From the NCBI RefSeq assembly GCF_014649835.1, contig NZ_BMTU01000007.1, positions 186,001 to 250,000 on the forward strand: 64,000 bases of DNA, given 5' to 3'. The notes beneath the pieces were generated by a model, which was given only the letters and a program-made list of their open reading frames with translations, searched no databases and had not been told where the DNA came from. Positions 40,571-49,900 of this stretch are shown piece by piece. How positions within the stretch are numbered: position 1 is the stretch's first letter; every line of letters starts with the position of its first letter. Source of the DNA: Streptomyces pilosus. Its GTDB lineage: Bacteria > Actinomycetota > Actinomycetes > Streptomycetales > Streptomycetaceae. Both the position numbers and the translations under genes were made by a program.

Positions 40571-41515
40571 TCAGAAGGCGCCGCGGGTCGGCAGGTCCTT
40601 GCCGTACCAGCGTTCGATGAGGCGGGCCGCGATGGAGATGCCGTAGGGCGGGAGCACCTCGCCGGAGGCGAACGCGGCCCCGAGTTCGTCGCGGGAGAAC
40701 CAGCGGGCCTCGTGGATCTCGTCGCCGTCGACGTCGATGTCGGTCGTGGTGGCGCGGGCGGTGAAGCCCAGCATGAGGCTGGAGGGGAAGGGCCAGGGCT
40801 GGCTGGCCACGTACTCGACCTCACCGACGGTGATGCCGACCTCCTCGTGGACCTCGCGGCGCACCGACTGCTCGATGGACTCGCCGGGCTCCACGAAGCC
40901 GGCGAGCGTGGAGAAGCGGCCCTCGGGCCAGTGGACCTGGCGGCCGAGGAGGATGCGGTCGCGGTCGTCGACGACGGCCATGATCACCGCGGGGTCGGTG
41001 CGCGGGTAGTGCTCGGCGCCGCAGGCCGGGCAGCGGCGGATGTGGCCGGCGGCGGCGATGACGGTGCGCTCTCCGCAGCGGGAGCAGAAGCGGTGCAGCC
41101 GCTGCCAGTTCTCCAGGGCGACCGCGTGCACCATCAGGCCCGCCTCGCGCGGGGACAGGAGCAGGCCCGCCTCGCGCAGGCCCGCAGGGCGGGCGGAGTC
41201 GTCCATGCGGCCGGGCAGGGAGTCCTTCTGGAGGGCGAAGTAGCTGACGCCGTCCTGGTCGGTGCCGAGGAAGTAGCGGTGGGCTTCGGTGAGCGGGGCC
41301 TCGAAGGTCGGGGTCATGACGAGTTCGGTGCGGCCGTCCGCCGTCTCGTCGATGAGGACCTGGCCGCCGGAGACCACGAAGCAGCGGGTGGAGGGGTGAC
41401 TCCACGCCGCCGCGAGCCATGCCTCGTCGAGCCGGTGGTGGGCGGCGCGGTCGATGCCGCTCGGGGCGGTGAGCGAGATGGGGCGGTCGGCGGTGTGGTC
41501 GGTCCAGGTGGTCAC
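40571..41515 (-). CDS. nudC: NADH pyrophosphatase NudC (NUDIX, zinc)
   Basis: A 314-residue NUDIX enzyme that cleaves NAD(H) to AMP and NMN(H) and, in several bacteria, removes NAD caps from RNA. The zinc site CSRCG plus CPACGAEHYPR is followed by the box GFVEPGESIEQSVRREVHEE and the NudC signature SQPWPFPSSLM. The N-terminal domain (WTDHTADRPISL) is typical of the family. GTG 41515 is chosen; the upstream frame is Pro/Arg-rich and not coding-like. It lies 152 bases past the M20 gene in the same direction. Confidence 0.94.
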   Translation of the reverse strand: MTTWTDHTADRPISLTAPSGIDRAAHHRLDEAWLAAAWSHPSTRCFVVSGGQVLIDETADGRTELVMTPTFEAPLTEAHRYFLGTDQDGVSYFALQKDSLPGRMDDSARPAGLREAGLLLSPREAGLMVHAVALENWQRLHRFCSRCGERTVIAAAGHIRRCPACGAEHYPRTDPAVIMAVVDDRDRILLGRQVHWPEGRFSTLAGFVEPGESIEQSVRREVHEEVGITVGEVEYVASQPWPFPSSLMLGFTARATTTDIDVDGDEIHEARWFSRDELGAAFASGEVLPPYGISIAARLIERWYGKDLPTRGAF

Positions 41516-41667
41516 GGGTGCTTCCAACTCCCCCGGTGGAACGGATTGGGTCGGCGGGCGGTTCGGCGGGGCGTGCGGCGGGAGGGGCGGGATCCGGCGC
41601 GGCGGGGTGCCGGTGGGTCGGTTCCGGGTGTCCCGCGCGGGTGTCGGGTGCGGACGGCGTGGTGCGG

Positions 41668-43080
41668 TCAGGGGGCGTGCCGCCAGTGCTCGGCGAGGTC
41701 GCCCCACAGGTGGGCGCTGGTCTCGACGCCCTTGAGGAGGAGGTCCAGCTCGACCTTCTCGTTGGGGGCGTGCCAGCCGTCGGACGGGACCGAGATGCCG
41801 AGGAACAGCACCGGTGCCCCGAGGACGTCCTGGAGGTCCGCGGCGGGGCCGGAGCCTCCCTCACGCGTGAACAGGACGGGTTTGCCGAAGGCGCGGCCCA
41901 TCGCCCGGACGACGGACTGGAGGGCGGGGTGATCCAGCGGTGTCAGGCAGGGGCGGGTGGCGGGGCTGAAGGAGATCTCGTGCCGGATGCCGTCGGGGAG
42001 GTGTCCGGGCACCCAGGCGCGGACGGCGTTCGCCACGTGCTCCGGGTCCTGTCCGGCGACCAGCCGGAAGGAGAGCTTCACCGTGGCGGAGGACGGGACG
42101 ATCGTCTTGCTGCCGGGGCCCTGGTAGCCGCCGCCGATGCCGTTGACCTCGGCGGTGGGGCGTGCCCAGACGCGTTCCAGGGTGCTGTACCCGGCTTCAC
42201 CGAGGGTGCCGTGCGACCGGGCGGTGCGCAGCCACCGGTCCTCATCGAAGGGCAGGGCGGCGAAGAGTTCGCGTTCGCGGTCGGTCAGGTCGACGACGCC
42301 GTCGTAGAAGCCGGGAACCGCGACGCGCGCCTGCTCGTCGTGCAGGGCGGCCACCAGGCGGGCGGCGGCGGTGGCCGGGTTGGGGACGGCGCCGCCGAAG
42401 GAGCCGGAGTGGATGTCCTGGTCGGGGCCGAACAGCCGGATCTCGCACTCGGCGAGCCCGCGCATGCCGGTGCACACGGTCGGGGTGTCCTCGGACCACA
42501 TGCCGGTGTCGGAGACGATCACGGCGTCGGCGGTGAGCCGGTCGGCGTGCTGTTCGACGAGGTCCCGGAAGTGCGGGGACCCGGATTCCTCCTCGCCCTC
42601 GATCAGCAGCTTGAGGTGGACGGCGGGGGTGGTGCGGCCGGTCGCGGCGAGGTGGGCGCGGACGCCGAGGGTGTGGAAGAAGACCTGCCCCTTGTCGTCG
42701 GCCGCGCCGCGTGCGTAGAGGCGGTTGCCGCGGACCACGGGTTCGAAGGGGTCGGTGTCCCAGCCGTCCTCGCGGGCGGCGGGCTGCACGTCGTGGTGGC
42801 CGTAGACCAGCACGGTGGGAGCCCCGGGGTCGGCGGAGGGCCACTCGGCGTAGACGGCCGGGGCGCCGGGGGTGGGCCAGACCTCGGTGGTGGGGAAGCC
42901 GGTCTCCTTGAGCTTCGCGGCGAGCCAGTCGGCGCTGCGGCGCACGTCGGGGGCGTGGTCGGGCTGGGCGGAGACGGACGGGATGCGCAGCCACTCGGCG
43001 AGGTCGTCGAGGAAGACGGCGCGGTGCTGCTCGATGAAGGTACGGACGGCGCTGACGGCACTGTCAACGGGCTGGCTCAT
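41668..43080 (-). CDS. M20-family dipeptidase/carboxypeptidase
   Basis: A 470-residue zinc peptidase. Metal-ligand motifs are VYGHHDVQPAA, RGAADDKGQ, the GEEESGSPHF catalytic Glu region, DTGMWSEDTP and HAPNEK near the C-terminus. A dimerisation domain (GSFGGAVPNPATAAARLVAAL) is inserted in the middle. The family hydrolyses dipeptides or N-acyl amino acids; the substrate is not known. ATG 43080 lies 10 bases after the adnB stop, so it is probably transcribed with the helicase-nuclease genes although unrelated in function. Confidence 0.9.
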   Translation of the reverse strand: MSQPVDSAVSAVRTFIEQHRAVFLDDLAEWLRIPSVSAQPDHAPDVRRSADWLAAKLKETGFPTTEVWPTPGAPAVYAEWPSADPGAPTVLVYGHHDVQPAAREDGWDTDPFEPVVRGNRLYARGAADDKGQVFFHTLGVRAHLAATGRTTPAVHLKLLIEGEEESGSPHFRDLVEQHADRLTADAVIVSDTGMWSEDTPTVCTGMRGLAECEIRLFGPDQDIHSGSFGGAVPNPATAAARLVAALHDEQARVAVPGFYDGVVDLTDRERELFAALPFDEDRWLRTARSHGTLGEAGYSTLERVWARPTAEVNGIGGGYQGPGSKTIVPSSATVKLSFRLVAGQDPEHVANAVRAWVPGHLPDGIRHEISFSPATRPCLTPLDHPALQSVVRAMGRAFGKPVLFTREGGSGPAADLQDVLGAPVLFLGISVPSDGWHAPNEKVELDLLLKGVETSAHLWGDLAEHWRHAP

Positions 43081-43090
43081 GACTTCGAGC

Positions 43091-46000
43091 CTATCGGCCC
43101 GCGGGGGTGTCCTCCGAGTGCGGTATCTCACCGGAGGGCTCCTCCAGCAGCAGCCTCTCGAGCCCGTCACGTCCGGGCAGGGAGCCGGGGCGGACCACCT
43201 CGCCGGTGCGTACGTAGAGGAAGGCCGCTGTGACGGATTCCACCTCGATCCCCTGCTGCTCGGCCCACGCGAGCCGGTAGACGGCGAGCTGGAGCGGATC
43301 GGCGGTGCGGCCCCGGCCGGTCTTCCAGTCGACGATCTCGTACGTCGTGCCGTGGTCGCCTTCCACCCTGTAGACGGCGTCGATACGGCCGCGGACGACG
43401 CGGCCGGCGATCGACAGCTGGAAGGGTGCCTCCACCCGGTGAGGCGTCCGGTGGGCGTACTCCGTTCGCTCGAAGGCCTCCTTGAGCGCCTCAAGGTCGC
43501 GTTCGTCGTCGATCTCGGCGTCGCTGCCGGGCAGCTCGTCCGGGTCGAGCAGGGGGAGCGTCAGCGCCTCGAAGCGTGCCTCGACCCAGGCGTGGAAGCG
43601 GGTGCCGCGGCGCGCGGCGGGCTGCGGCGGGCGGGGCATGGGGCGGGCCAGCTCCCGGGCGAAGGCGTCGGGGTCCTCGGCGAGGCGGAGCAGCTGGGAC
43701 GCGGTGAGGGAGGCGGGCAGCGGGACGTCGGTGACGGCCGCGCGGGTGCGCAGCAGTTCTCCGGTGAGGGCGTCGAGGTCCCGGTCCCAGGAGGCGACGG
43801 TGCGGGCTTCCTCCGGGGTGAGCCGGGGACCCGACGGCGCCCGCACGGGCCGGTGCCGCCGGGCGCGGGGGCGTTCCGTCGCCTCGGGGGCGGTCGCCTG
43901 GTGGGGGACGGTGGGGCGGTCGGTGCTCCAGGAGTCCCAGTCGTCCGGGTCGGCGTCGGCGAAGGGGTCCTCGTCGTGGAGCCGGTCCTCATCGGGGAGC
44001 CGGTCCTCGTCGTGGAGCCGGTCCTCATCGGGGAGTGAGTCCCGGTCGCGGAGCCGGCCCTCGGCGTCGAAGGGCCCCTCGTCGCGGAAGGGTTCCTCGT
44101 CCCGGGGAGCCGCCTCGGCGGAGAAGGGGTCCTCGTCGGGGAACGGGGCCTCGTCCGTGAAGGGGTCGTCGTCGTCCGGTGGCGGTGGCCAGTCCGGGTG
44201 GTCGTGGGTGTCCGGGTCGTGCACGGCGGTGGCGGGGCCGTCCGGCGGGCCGGCGAGGCCGTCGAGGTGCGCGAGGACCGTCTCGGCGGCCGCGCGGCGG
44301 CGGGCGAGGGCGGCGTCGTCCAGGGGCAGCGGCCACGCCCGGTGGTCGCCGGCCCGGTGCAGGGCGGGGTTCTCCTCGTCCTCGGCGGGTTCGTCCGCCC
44401 ATGCCTCGATCTCGCCGTACCCGGCGGCGCAGTGGTCATGGAGGGCACGGAGGAAGTCGGAGGGTCCGCGGGGCTTCTTCTGGCTGGGGCCCCACCAGTG
44501 CCCGGAGCCGAGGAGGAGGGAGCGGGGGCGGGTGAAGGTGACGTAGCCGAGGCGGAGCTCCTCGGTGTGCTGGTGGTCCTTCATGGCCTCGTGGAAGGCC
44601 TTCAGGCCGCGGGAGTCCCAGGACGCGACATCGGGCAGGGTGTCGGCGTCGCCGCGCAGCGCGTGCGGGAGCACCTTGCCCTGCGCGGTCCACTTCTCGC
44701 GGCCCTGGCCGCTGGGGAAGGTGCCGGTGACCAGTCCGGGGACGGCGACGACGTCCCATTCGAGGCCCTTGGACTTGTGGGCGGTGAGCACCTTGACGGT
44801 GTTCTCGCCGCCGGGCAGGGCGTTGTCGAGGCCCTTCTCGTACTGGGCGGCGGTGTGCAGGAAGCCGAGGAAGGCGAGCAGGGTGGCCTCGCCGTCGCCC
44901 GCGGCGAAGGAGGCGGCGACGTCGAGGAAGTTGGAGAGGGTCTCGCGGCGGCGGGCGGCCAGGGCGTGCGGGGAGGCGGAGAGTTCGACCTCGAGGCCGG
45001 TGACGGCGAGGACGCGGTGCAGGACGTCCATGAGGGGGTCGGCGAGGGAGCGGCGCAGGTCGCGCAGTTCGGCGGCGAGCCGGGCGAAGCGGACGCGCGC
45101 GTCGGGTGAGAAGGGCAGGCCGTCGTCGTCCCCGCGGCCGTCCAGCGGGGTCTCCAGGAACGTGTCCAGGGCGTCGGCGAGGGAGATCACCTCGGCCGGG
45201 TCGACGCCCTCGACGGCTTCGGCGAGCCGCCGGTCGGGGTCGTCGCCGGAGTCCACGCGCGCGTGGGAGACCAGGCGCCGGGCGCGGCGCCCCAGCAGGG
45301 CGAGGTCGCGGGGGCCGATGCGCCAGCGCGGGCCGGTGAGCAGCCGTACGAGGGAGGCGTTGGCGCCGGGGTCCTGGAGGACCTCGCAGACGGCGACCAG
45401 GTCGGCGATCTCGGGCAGGTGCAGCAGCCCGGACAGGCCCACCACCTCGACGGGGACGTCCCGGGCGACCAGGGCGCCCTGGATCTCGGCGAAGTCCGTC
45501 GCCGTGCGGCACAGCACGGCGATCTCGCCGGGCGCCTTGCCGGTGCCGACGAGGTGGGCGATGGAGTCGGCGATCCAGTCGATCTCCTCGGCGTGGGTGG
45601 ACAGCAGGGCGCAGCGGACGGTGCCGTCGCGCTCGGCGCCCGGGGCGGGGCGGAGGGCTTCGACGCCCTCGTGCAGGGCGCGCAGGGGTTCGGCGAGGCC
45701 GTTGGCGAGGTCCAGCAGGCGGCCTCCGCTGCGGCGGTTCTCGCTGAGCGACTGGCGGGTGGCGGGGCGGCCGCCGGCGTGGGCGAAGTGTTCGGGGAAG
45801 TCGTCGAGGTTGGCGACGGAGGCGCCGCGCCAGCCGTAGATGGCCTGGCAGGGGTCGCCGACGGCGGTCACCGGGTGTCCGGTGCCGTCGCCGAACAGTC
45901 CGGCCAGCAGGACGCGCTGGGCGACCGAGGTGTCCTGGTACTCGTCGAGGAGGACCACGCGGAACTCGTCGCGCAGGATCCGGCCCACCTCGGGGATGGC

Positions 46001-46753
46001 GGCGAGGCGGGCGGACAGCGCGATCTGGTCGCCGAAGTCGAGCAGGTCGCGTTCGCGTTTGGCCTCCCGGTAGCGCAGCACCAGCCCGGCGAGCTCACGC
46101 CGCGCGGCGGCCGCCTCGGGGACCTTGCGCAGGTCGGCGTTGGTGAGTTTGACGCCGTCCAGGGCGCGCAGCAGTTCGGTGTCGTGGGCGCGCAGGTCCT
46201 CGGGTCGTACGAGGTGTTCGGCGAGCTCGCCGTCGAGGGTGAGGAGGTCCCCGACCAGGTCGGGGAAGGAACGGGTGAGGGCCGGGTAGGGGCCGGGGGC
46301 CTCACGCAGGACGCGCGCGGCGAGCTGGTAGCGGGTGGCGTCGGCGAGCAGCCGGGAGGTCGGCTCCAGGCCGATGCGCAGTCCGTGGTCGGTCAGCAGG
46401 CGGCCAGCGAAGGCGTGGTACGTGGAGATCACCGGCTCGCCCGGGGGGTCGTCCGGGTCGATGGCGTCGGGGTCGGTGACGCCGGCCTTGATCAGTGCCT
46501 TGCGGACGCGTTCGGCGAGTTCGGCGGCGGCCTTGTTGGTGAAGGTGAGTCCGAGTACCTGTTCGGGGGCGACCTGGCCGGTGCCGACCAGCCACACCAC
46601 GCGGGCGGCCATGACCGTGGTCTTGCCCGATCCGGCTCCGGCCACGATCACCTGCGGGGCGGGCGGCGCGGTGATGCAGGCCGTCTGCTCCGGGGTGAAC
46701 GGGATCCCGAGGAGCTCCTTGAGCTGATCGGGATCGGTGATACGGGCGGGCAC
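43091..46753 (-). CDS. adnB: AdnB-type helicase-nuclease subunit
   Basis: A 1220-residue UvrD-type motor with a RecB-family nuclease, the AdnB partner of the double-strand-break resection complex. Walker A GAGSGKT is at 39-45, the Walker B/DEYQD box reads LLDEYQDTS, and YGWRGAS and KSKGLEWDVV are intact. The nuclease core RIDAVYRV (about 1123), DWKTG (about 1142) and QLAVY is complete. Compared with the usual 1050-1100 residues it has an acidic hexapeptide-repeat insert at about 855-930 between motor and nuclease. GTG 46753 follows a -10-like TAGATT by six bases with no ribosome site, so a leaderless start is likely. It follows adnA. Confidence 0.92.
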   Translation of the reverse strand: MPARITDPDQLKELLGIPFTPEQTACITAPPAPQVIVAGAGSGKTTVMAARVVWLVGTGQVAPEQVLGLTFTNKAAAELAERVRKALIKAGVTDPDAIDPDDPPGEPVISTYHAFAGRLLTDHGLRIGLEPTSRLLADATRYQLAARVLREAPGPYPALTRSFPDLVGDLLTLDGELAEHLVRPEDLRAHDTELLRALDGVKLTNADLRKVPEAAAARRELAGLVLRYREAKRERDLLDFGDQIALSARLAAIPEVGRILRDEFRVVLLDEYQDTSVAQRVLLAGLFGDGTGHPVTAVGDPCQAIYGWRGASVANLDDFPEHFAHAGGRPATRQSLSENRRSGGRLLDLANGLAEPLRALHEGVEALRPAPGAERDGTVRCALLSTHAEEIDWIADSIAHLVGTGKAPGEIAVLCRTATDFAEIQGALVARDVPVEVVGLSGLLHLPEIADLVAVCEVLQDPGANASLVRLLTGPRWRIGPRDLALLGRRARRLVSHARVDSGDDPDRRLAEAVEGVDPAEVISLADALDTFLETPLDGRGDDDGLPFSPDARVRFARLAAELRDLRRSLADPLMDVLHRVLAVTGLEVELSASPHALAARRRETLSNFLDVAASFAAGDGEATLLAFLGFLHTAAQYEKGLDNALPGGENTVKVLTAHKSKGLEWDVVAVPGLVTGTFPSGQGREKWTAQGKVLPHALRGDADTLPDVASWDSRGLKAFHEAMKDHQHTEELRLGYVTFTRPRSLLLGSGHWWGPSQKKPRGPSDFLRALHDHCAAGYGEIEAWADEPAEDEENPALHRAGDHRAWPLPLDDAALARRRAAAETVLAHLDGLAGPPDGPATAVHDPDTHDHPDWPPPPDDDDPFTDEAPFPDEDPFSAEAAPRDEEPFRDEGPFDAEGRLRDRDSLPDEDRLHDEDRLPDEDRLHDEDPFADADPDDWDSWSTDRPTVPHQATAPEATERPRARRHRPVRAPSGPRLTPEEARTVASWDRDLDALTGELLRTRAAVTDVPLPASLTASQLLRLAEDPDAFARELARPMPRPPQPAARRGTRFHAWVEARFEALTLPLLDPDELPGSDAEIDDERDLEALKEAFERTEYAHRTPHRVEAPFQLSIAGRVVRGRIDAVYRVEGDHGTTYEIVDWKTGRGRTADPLQLAVYRLAWAEQQGIEVESVTAAFLYVRTGEVVRPGSLPGRDGLERLLLEEPSGEIPHSEDTPAGR
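43969..44040. repeat. 18-bp tandem repeat in adnB (acidic hexapeptide array)
   Basis: Four consecutive 18-bp units, alternating cctcgtcgtggagccggt and cctcatcggggagccggt, with the last unit's end diverged. Degenerate units of the same period continue to about 44170, so about eleven hexapeptides of the type D-E-D-x-L/F-x are encoded (for example PDEDRL, HDEDRL, RDEEPF, PDEDPF). The array is in frame. Confidence 0.85.
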
Positions 46754-46759
46754 ACAGAG

Positions 46760-46765
46760 AATCTA
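46760..46765 (-). promoter_or_regulatory. Candidate -10 box of adnB (leaderless)
   Basis: Minus-strand TAGATT is six bases from GTG 46753 and matches TANNNT. With no ribosome site at the GTG this suggests an internal promoter for adnB in addition to read-through from adnA. Confidence 0.4.
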
Positions 46766-46846
46766 GCGGCGGGGACTGACAGCGGTGCCCCACGGAGCGC
46801 TCCGGCCGTACGGAACCGCAGGTCGGAGCGGGTGGTGCGATGCGTC

Positions 46847-46933
46847 ACGCCCGTCACTCGACGCCGTGTTCGCCCGTCGCCCGACGACGTGTCACGCCCG
46901 TCACTCCACCACTCCACCACTCCACCACTCCGC
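46847..46933. repeat. Simple tandem and direct repeats between adnA and adnB
   Basis: The 16-base string GTCACGCCCGTCACTC occurs twice (46847 and 46891 regions), and the 8-mer CACTCCAC is repeated three times with a fourth altered copy (46902-46933). The 198-base gap has no gene. The repeats give it low complexity and may be unstable. Confidence 0.75.
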
Positions 46934-46951
46934 CTACTCCACCACGTGTCG

Positions 46952-49900
46952 TCACTCGACGACGTGCCGGCCTTCGGGGCGGGCGCTGCACGAGGCGCGG
47001 AAGGCGCAGTGGGCGCAGTGCTGGCCCGCGGTCGGGGTGAACCGTTCGTCGAGGACCTTGCCGGCGGCGGTCGCCAGCAGGTCACCGACCCACTCACCCT
47101 CCGGCGGCTCCTGGGCCTGCACCTTCGGCAGGGTCTCGCCGCCGTCCCGCTGGGCGGCGCCCTGGCGGAGCTGGACGAGTTCGGCGCCGCCCGGTTCGGG
47201 GCGCGCTCCGTCGAAGACCTCGTCGACGGCGCCCTCGCCGACGGCGAGCTGGTAGACGGCGAGCTGGGGGTGGCGGTCGACCTCCTTGGAGCTGGGCGCC
47301 TGCTTGCCGGTCTTGAAGTCGACGACGTACGCGCGTCCCTCGCCGTCGGCTTCGACGCGGTCCATCTGACCGCGGATGCGCACCGCGTAGTCACCCGCTT
47401 CGAGGGTGACGTCGAAGTCGTGTTCGCTGGCGACCGGGGTGCGTCCGGTGCGGTCCATGACGTGCCACTTCAGGAAGCGTTCGAGCGCCACGCGCGCGTT
47501 CTCCTTCTCCTGTGCCGATTTCCACGGCGCGTCGAAGGCGAGCGCGTTCCACACGGAGTCGAGGCGTTCCATGAGGACGGCGAGGTCGGCCGGGGTGCGT
47601 CCGGAGGCCACCTCGTCGGCGAGGACGTGCACCACGTTGCCGAAGCCCTGGGCGGCGGTGGCGGGCGCGTCGGCCTTCACCTCCCGGCCCAGGAACCACT
47701 GGAGGGCGCAGGTGTTGGCGAGCTGGTCGAGGGCGCTGCCGGAGAGGACGACGGGCTGGTCGCGGTCGCGCAGCGGCACCTTGCTCTCGGTCGGCTCGAA
47801 CATGCCCCACCAGCGGTAGGGGTGCGCGGCGGGGACGAGCGGGCGGCCGTCCTCGTCGGCGAGCGCGGCGAGCCGGGCCAGCCGCCGGGCGGCGGCCTGG
47901 CGGAGGACGTCGGAGACCCGGGGGTCGACCGTCGTGGCGCGCAGTTCCGCGACCAGCGCGGCGACGGCCAGGGGCCGGCGGGGACGGCCGGTGACGTCCT
48001 TGGGTTCGACGCCGAGTTCGGTCAGGAAGCGGGAGGGCTGGTCGCCGTCGTCGGCGGGGGCCTTCACGGCCGTCACGACGAGACGCTCGCGCGCGCGGGT
48101 GGCGGCGACGTAGAACAGGCGGCGTTCCTCGGCGAGCAGCGCGCCGGGGGTGAGGGGTTCGGCGAGCCCGTCGCGGCCGATGCGGTCGGCCTCCAGCAGG
48201 GAGCCGCGGCGGCGCAGGTCGGGCCAGAGGCCCTCCTGGACACCGGCCACGACGACCAGGCGCCACTCCAGGCCCTTGGAGCGGTGCGCGGTCATCAGGC
48301 GCACCGCGTCGGGGCGGGCGGCGCGCCGGGTGAGGGTGTCGGCGGCGATGTCCTCGGCCTCGATCTCCTCCAGGAAGTTCAGGGCGCCCCGGCCGCCGGT
48401 GCGTTCCTCGGCGCGTGCGGCGGTCGCGAACAGGGCGCACACCGCGTCCAGGTCACGGTCGGCGTTGCGGCCGGCCGCGCCGCCCCGCCGCGCGGAGCGT
48501 TCCAGGCGCTGGGGCCACGGCGTGCCGTCCCACAGGTCCCACAGGGCCTCCTCCGCCGTGCCGCCGCCCGCCAGCCGCTCGCGGGCCCGGCGCAGCAGGG
48601 AACCGAGCCGCTGGGCGCCGCGCGCGTAGACCGGGTCGTGCACGGCGAGCCGCTCCGGTTCGGCCAGTGCGCGCGCGAGCAGCTCGTCCGAGGGCGGGGG
48701 CAGCGGGTTGCCCCCGGCGCGCTCCTCCTCGCGCAGGGCCCGCCCGAGGCGGCGCAGGTCGGCGGTGTCCATGCCGGCGAGGGGGGACGTGAGCAGGGTG
48801 AGGGCGGTCTCGGTACTGAGCCAGCACGCATCCGCGCCGGTGTCGGGGGCAGGCCCGGTTTCCGCGCCGGCGCCGGTACCGGACTCCGTGCCCGTGTCGG
48901 CGCCGGCCCCGGCGGTGACCCCGGGCGCGGTCGCGGGCCGTCCGTCCGCCTCGGCGGTCGCCACCGCGCGCAGGGCCGTCAGCAGCGGTGCCACCGCCGG
49001 TTCGTGGCGCAGGGGCAGGTCGTCGCCGTCGACGTCCACGGGGACGCCCGCCGAGGTGAGGGCACGGCGGACCGTGGGCAGCGTGCGGGAGCCCGCCCGT
49101 ACCAGGACGGCCATGTCGTTCCAGGGCACCCCGTCCTCCAGGTGGGCCCGGCGCAGGATGTCGGCGATGTTGTCCAGCTCGGTGCCGGACGTCGGGTACG
49201 TGTGGACCTCGACCCGGCCGCCGTCCCGCGCCGGGGTCAGCTCCCGGTGCGCGCGGACCTTCTCGGCGGGGAGCCGGGGCAGCGGCATGCGCCGGGTGAT
49301 CAGCCGGGTGGCCTCCAGCAGGGCGGCGCCGGAGCGGCGGGAGGTGCGCAGCACCTCGACCGGTGCGGGGCGGCCGTCCGGGCGGGGGAAGGCGTGGGGG
49401 AACTCCAGGATGCCGCCCACGTCCGCGCCCCGGAAGGCGTAGATCGACTGGTCGGGGTCGCCGAAGGCGACGAGGGTGCGGCCGCCGGCCAGCGCGTGCA
49501 GCAGCCGTACCTGTGCGGGGTCGGTGTCCTGGTACTCGTCGACGTAGACGGCGTCGTACCGCGCGGCGAGCTGCCCGGCGATCTCCGGGCGGCCGGCGAG
49601 CAGCACCGCGCGGTGGACGAGTTCGGCGTAGTCGAGGACGCCCTGCAGGTCGAGGACGTCGAGGTACTCGGCGAGGAAGGCGGAGGCGGCCCGCCAGTCG
49701 GGGCGTCCGATGCGGCGGGCGAAGGCGTCCAGGGCGTCCGGCCCGAGCCCCAGTTCACGGCTGCGGGCGAGCACCGCGCGGACCTCGTCGGCGAAGCCCC
49801 GGGTGGTCAGGCAGGCGCGCAGTTCGTCCGGCCAGCGCACGTGGGCGAGCCCGAGCCGCTCCAGGTCCACCTGGCCGGCCAGCAGCTCGCGGACGGTGAC

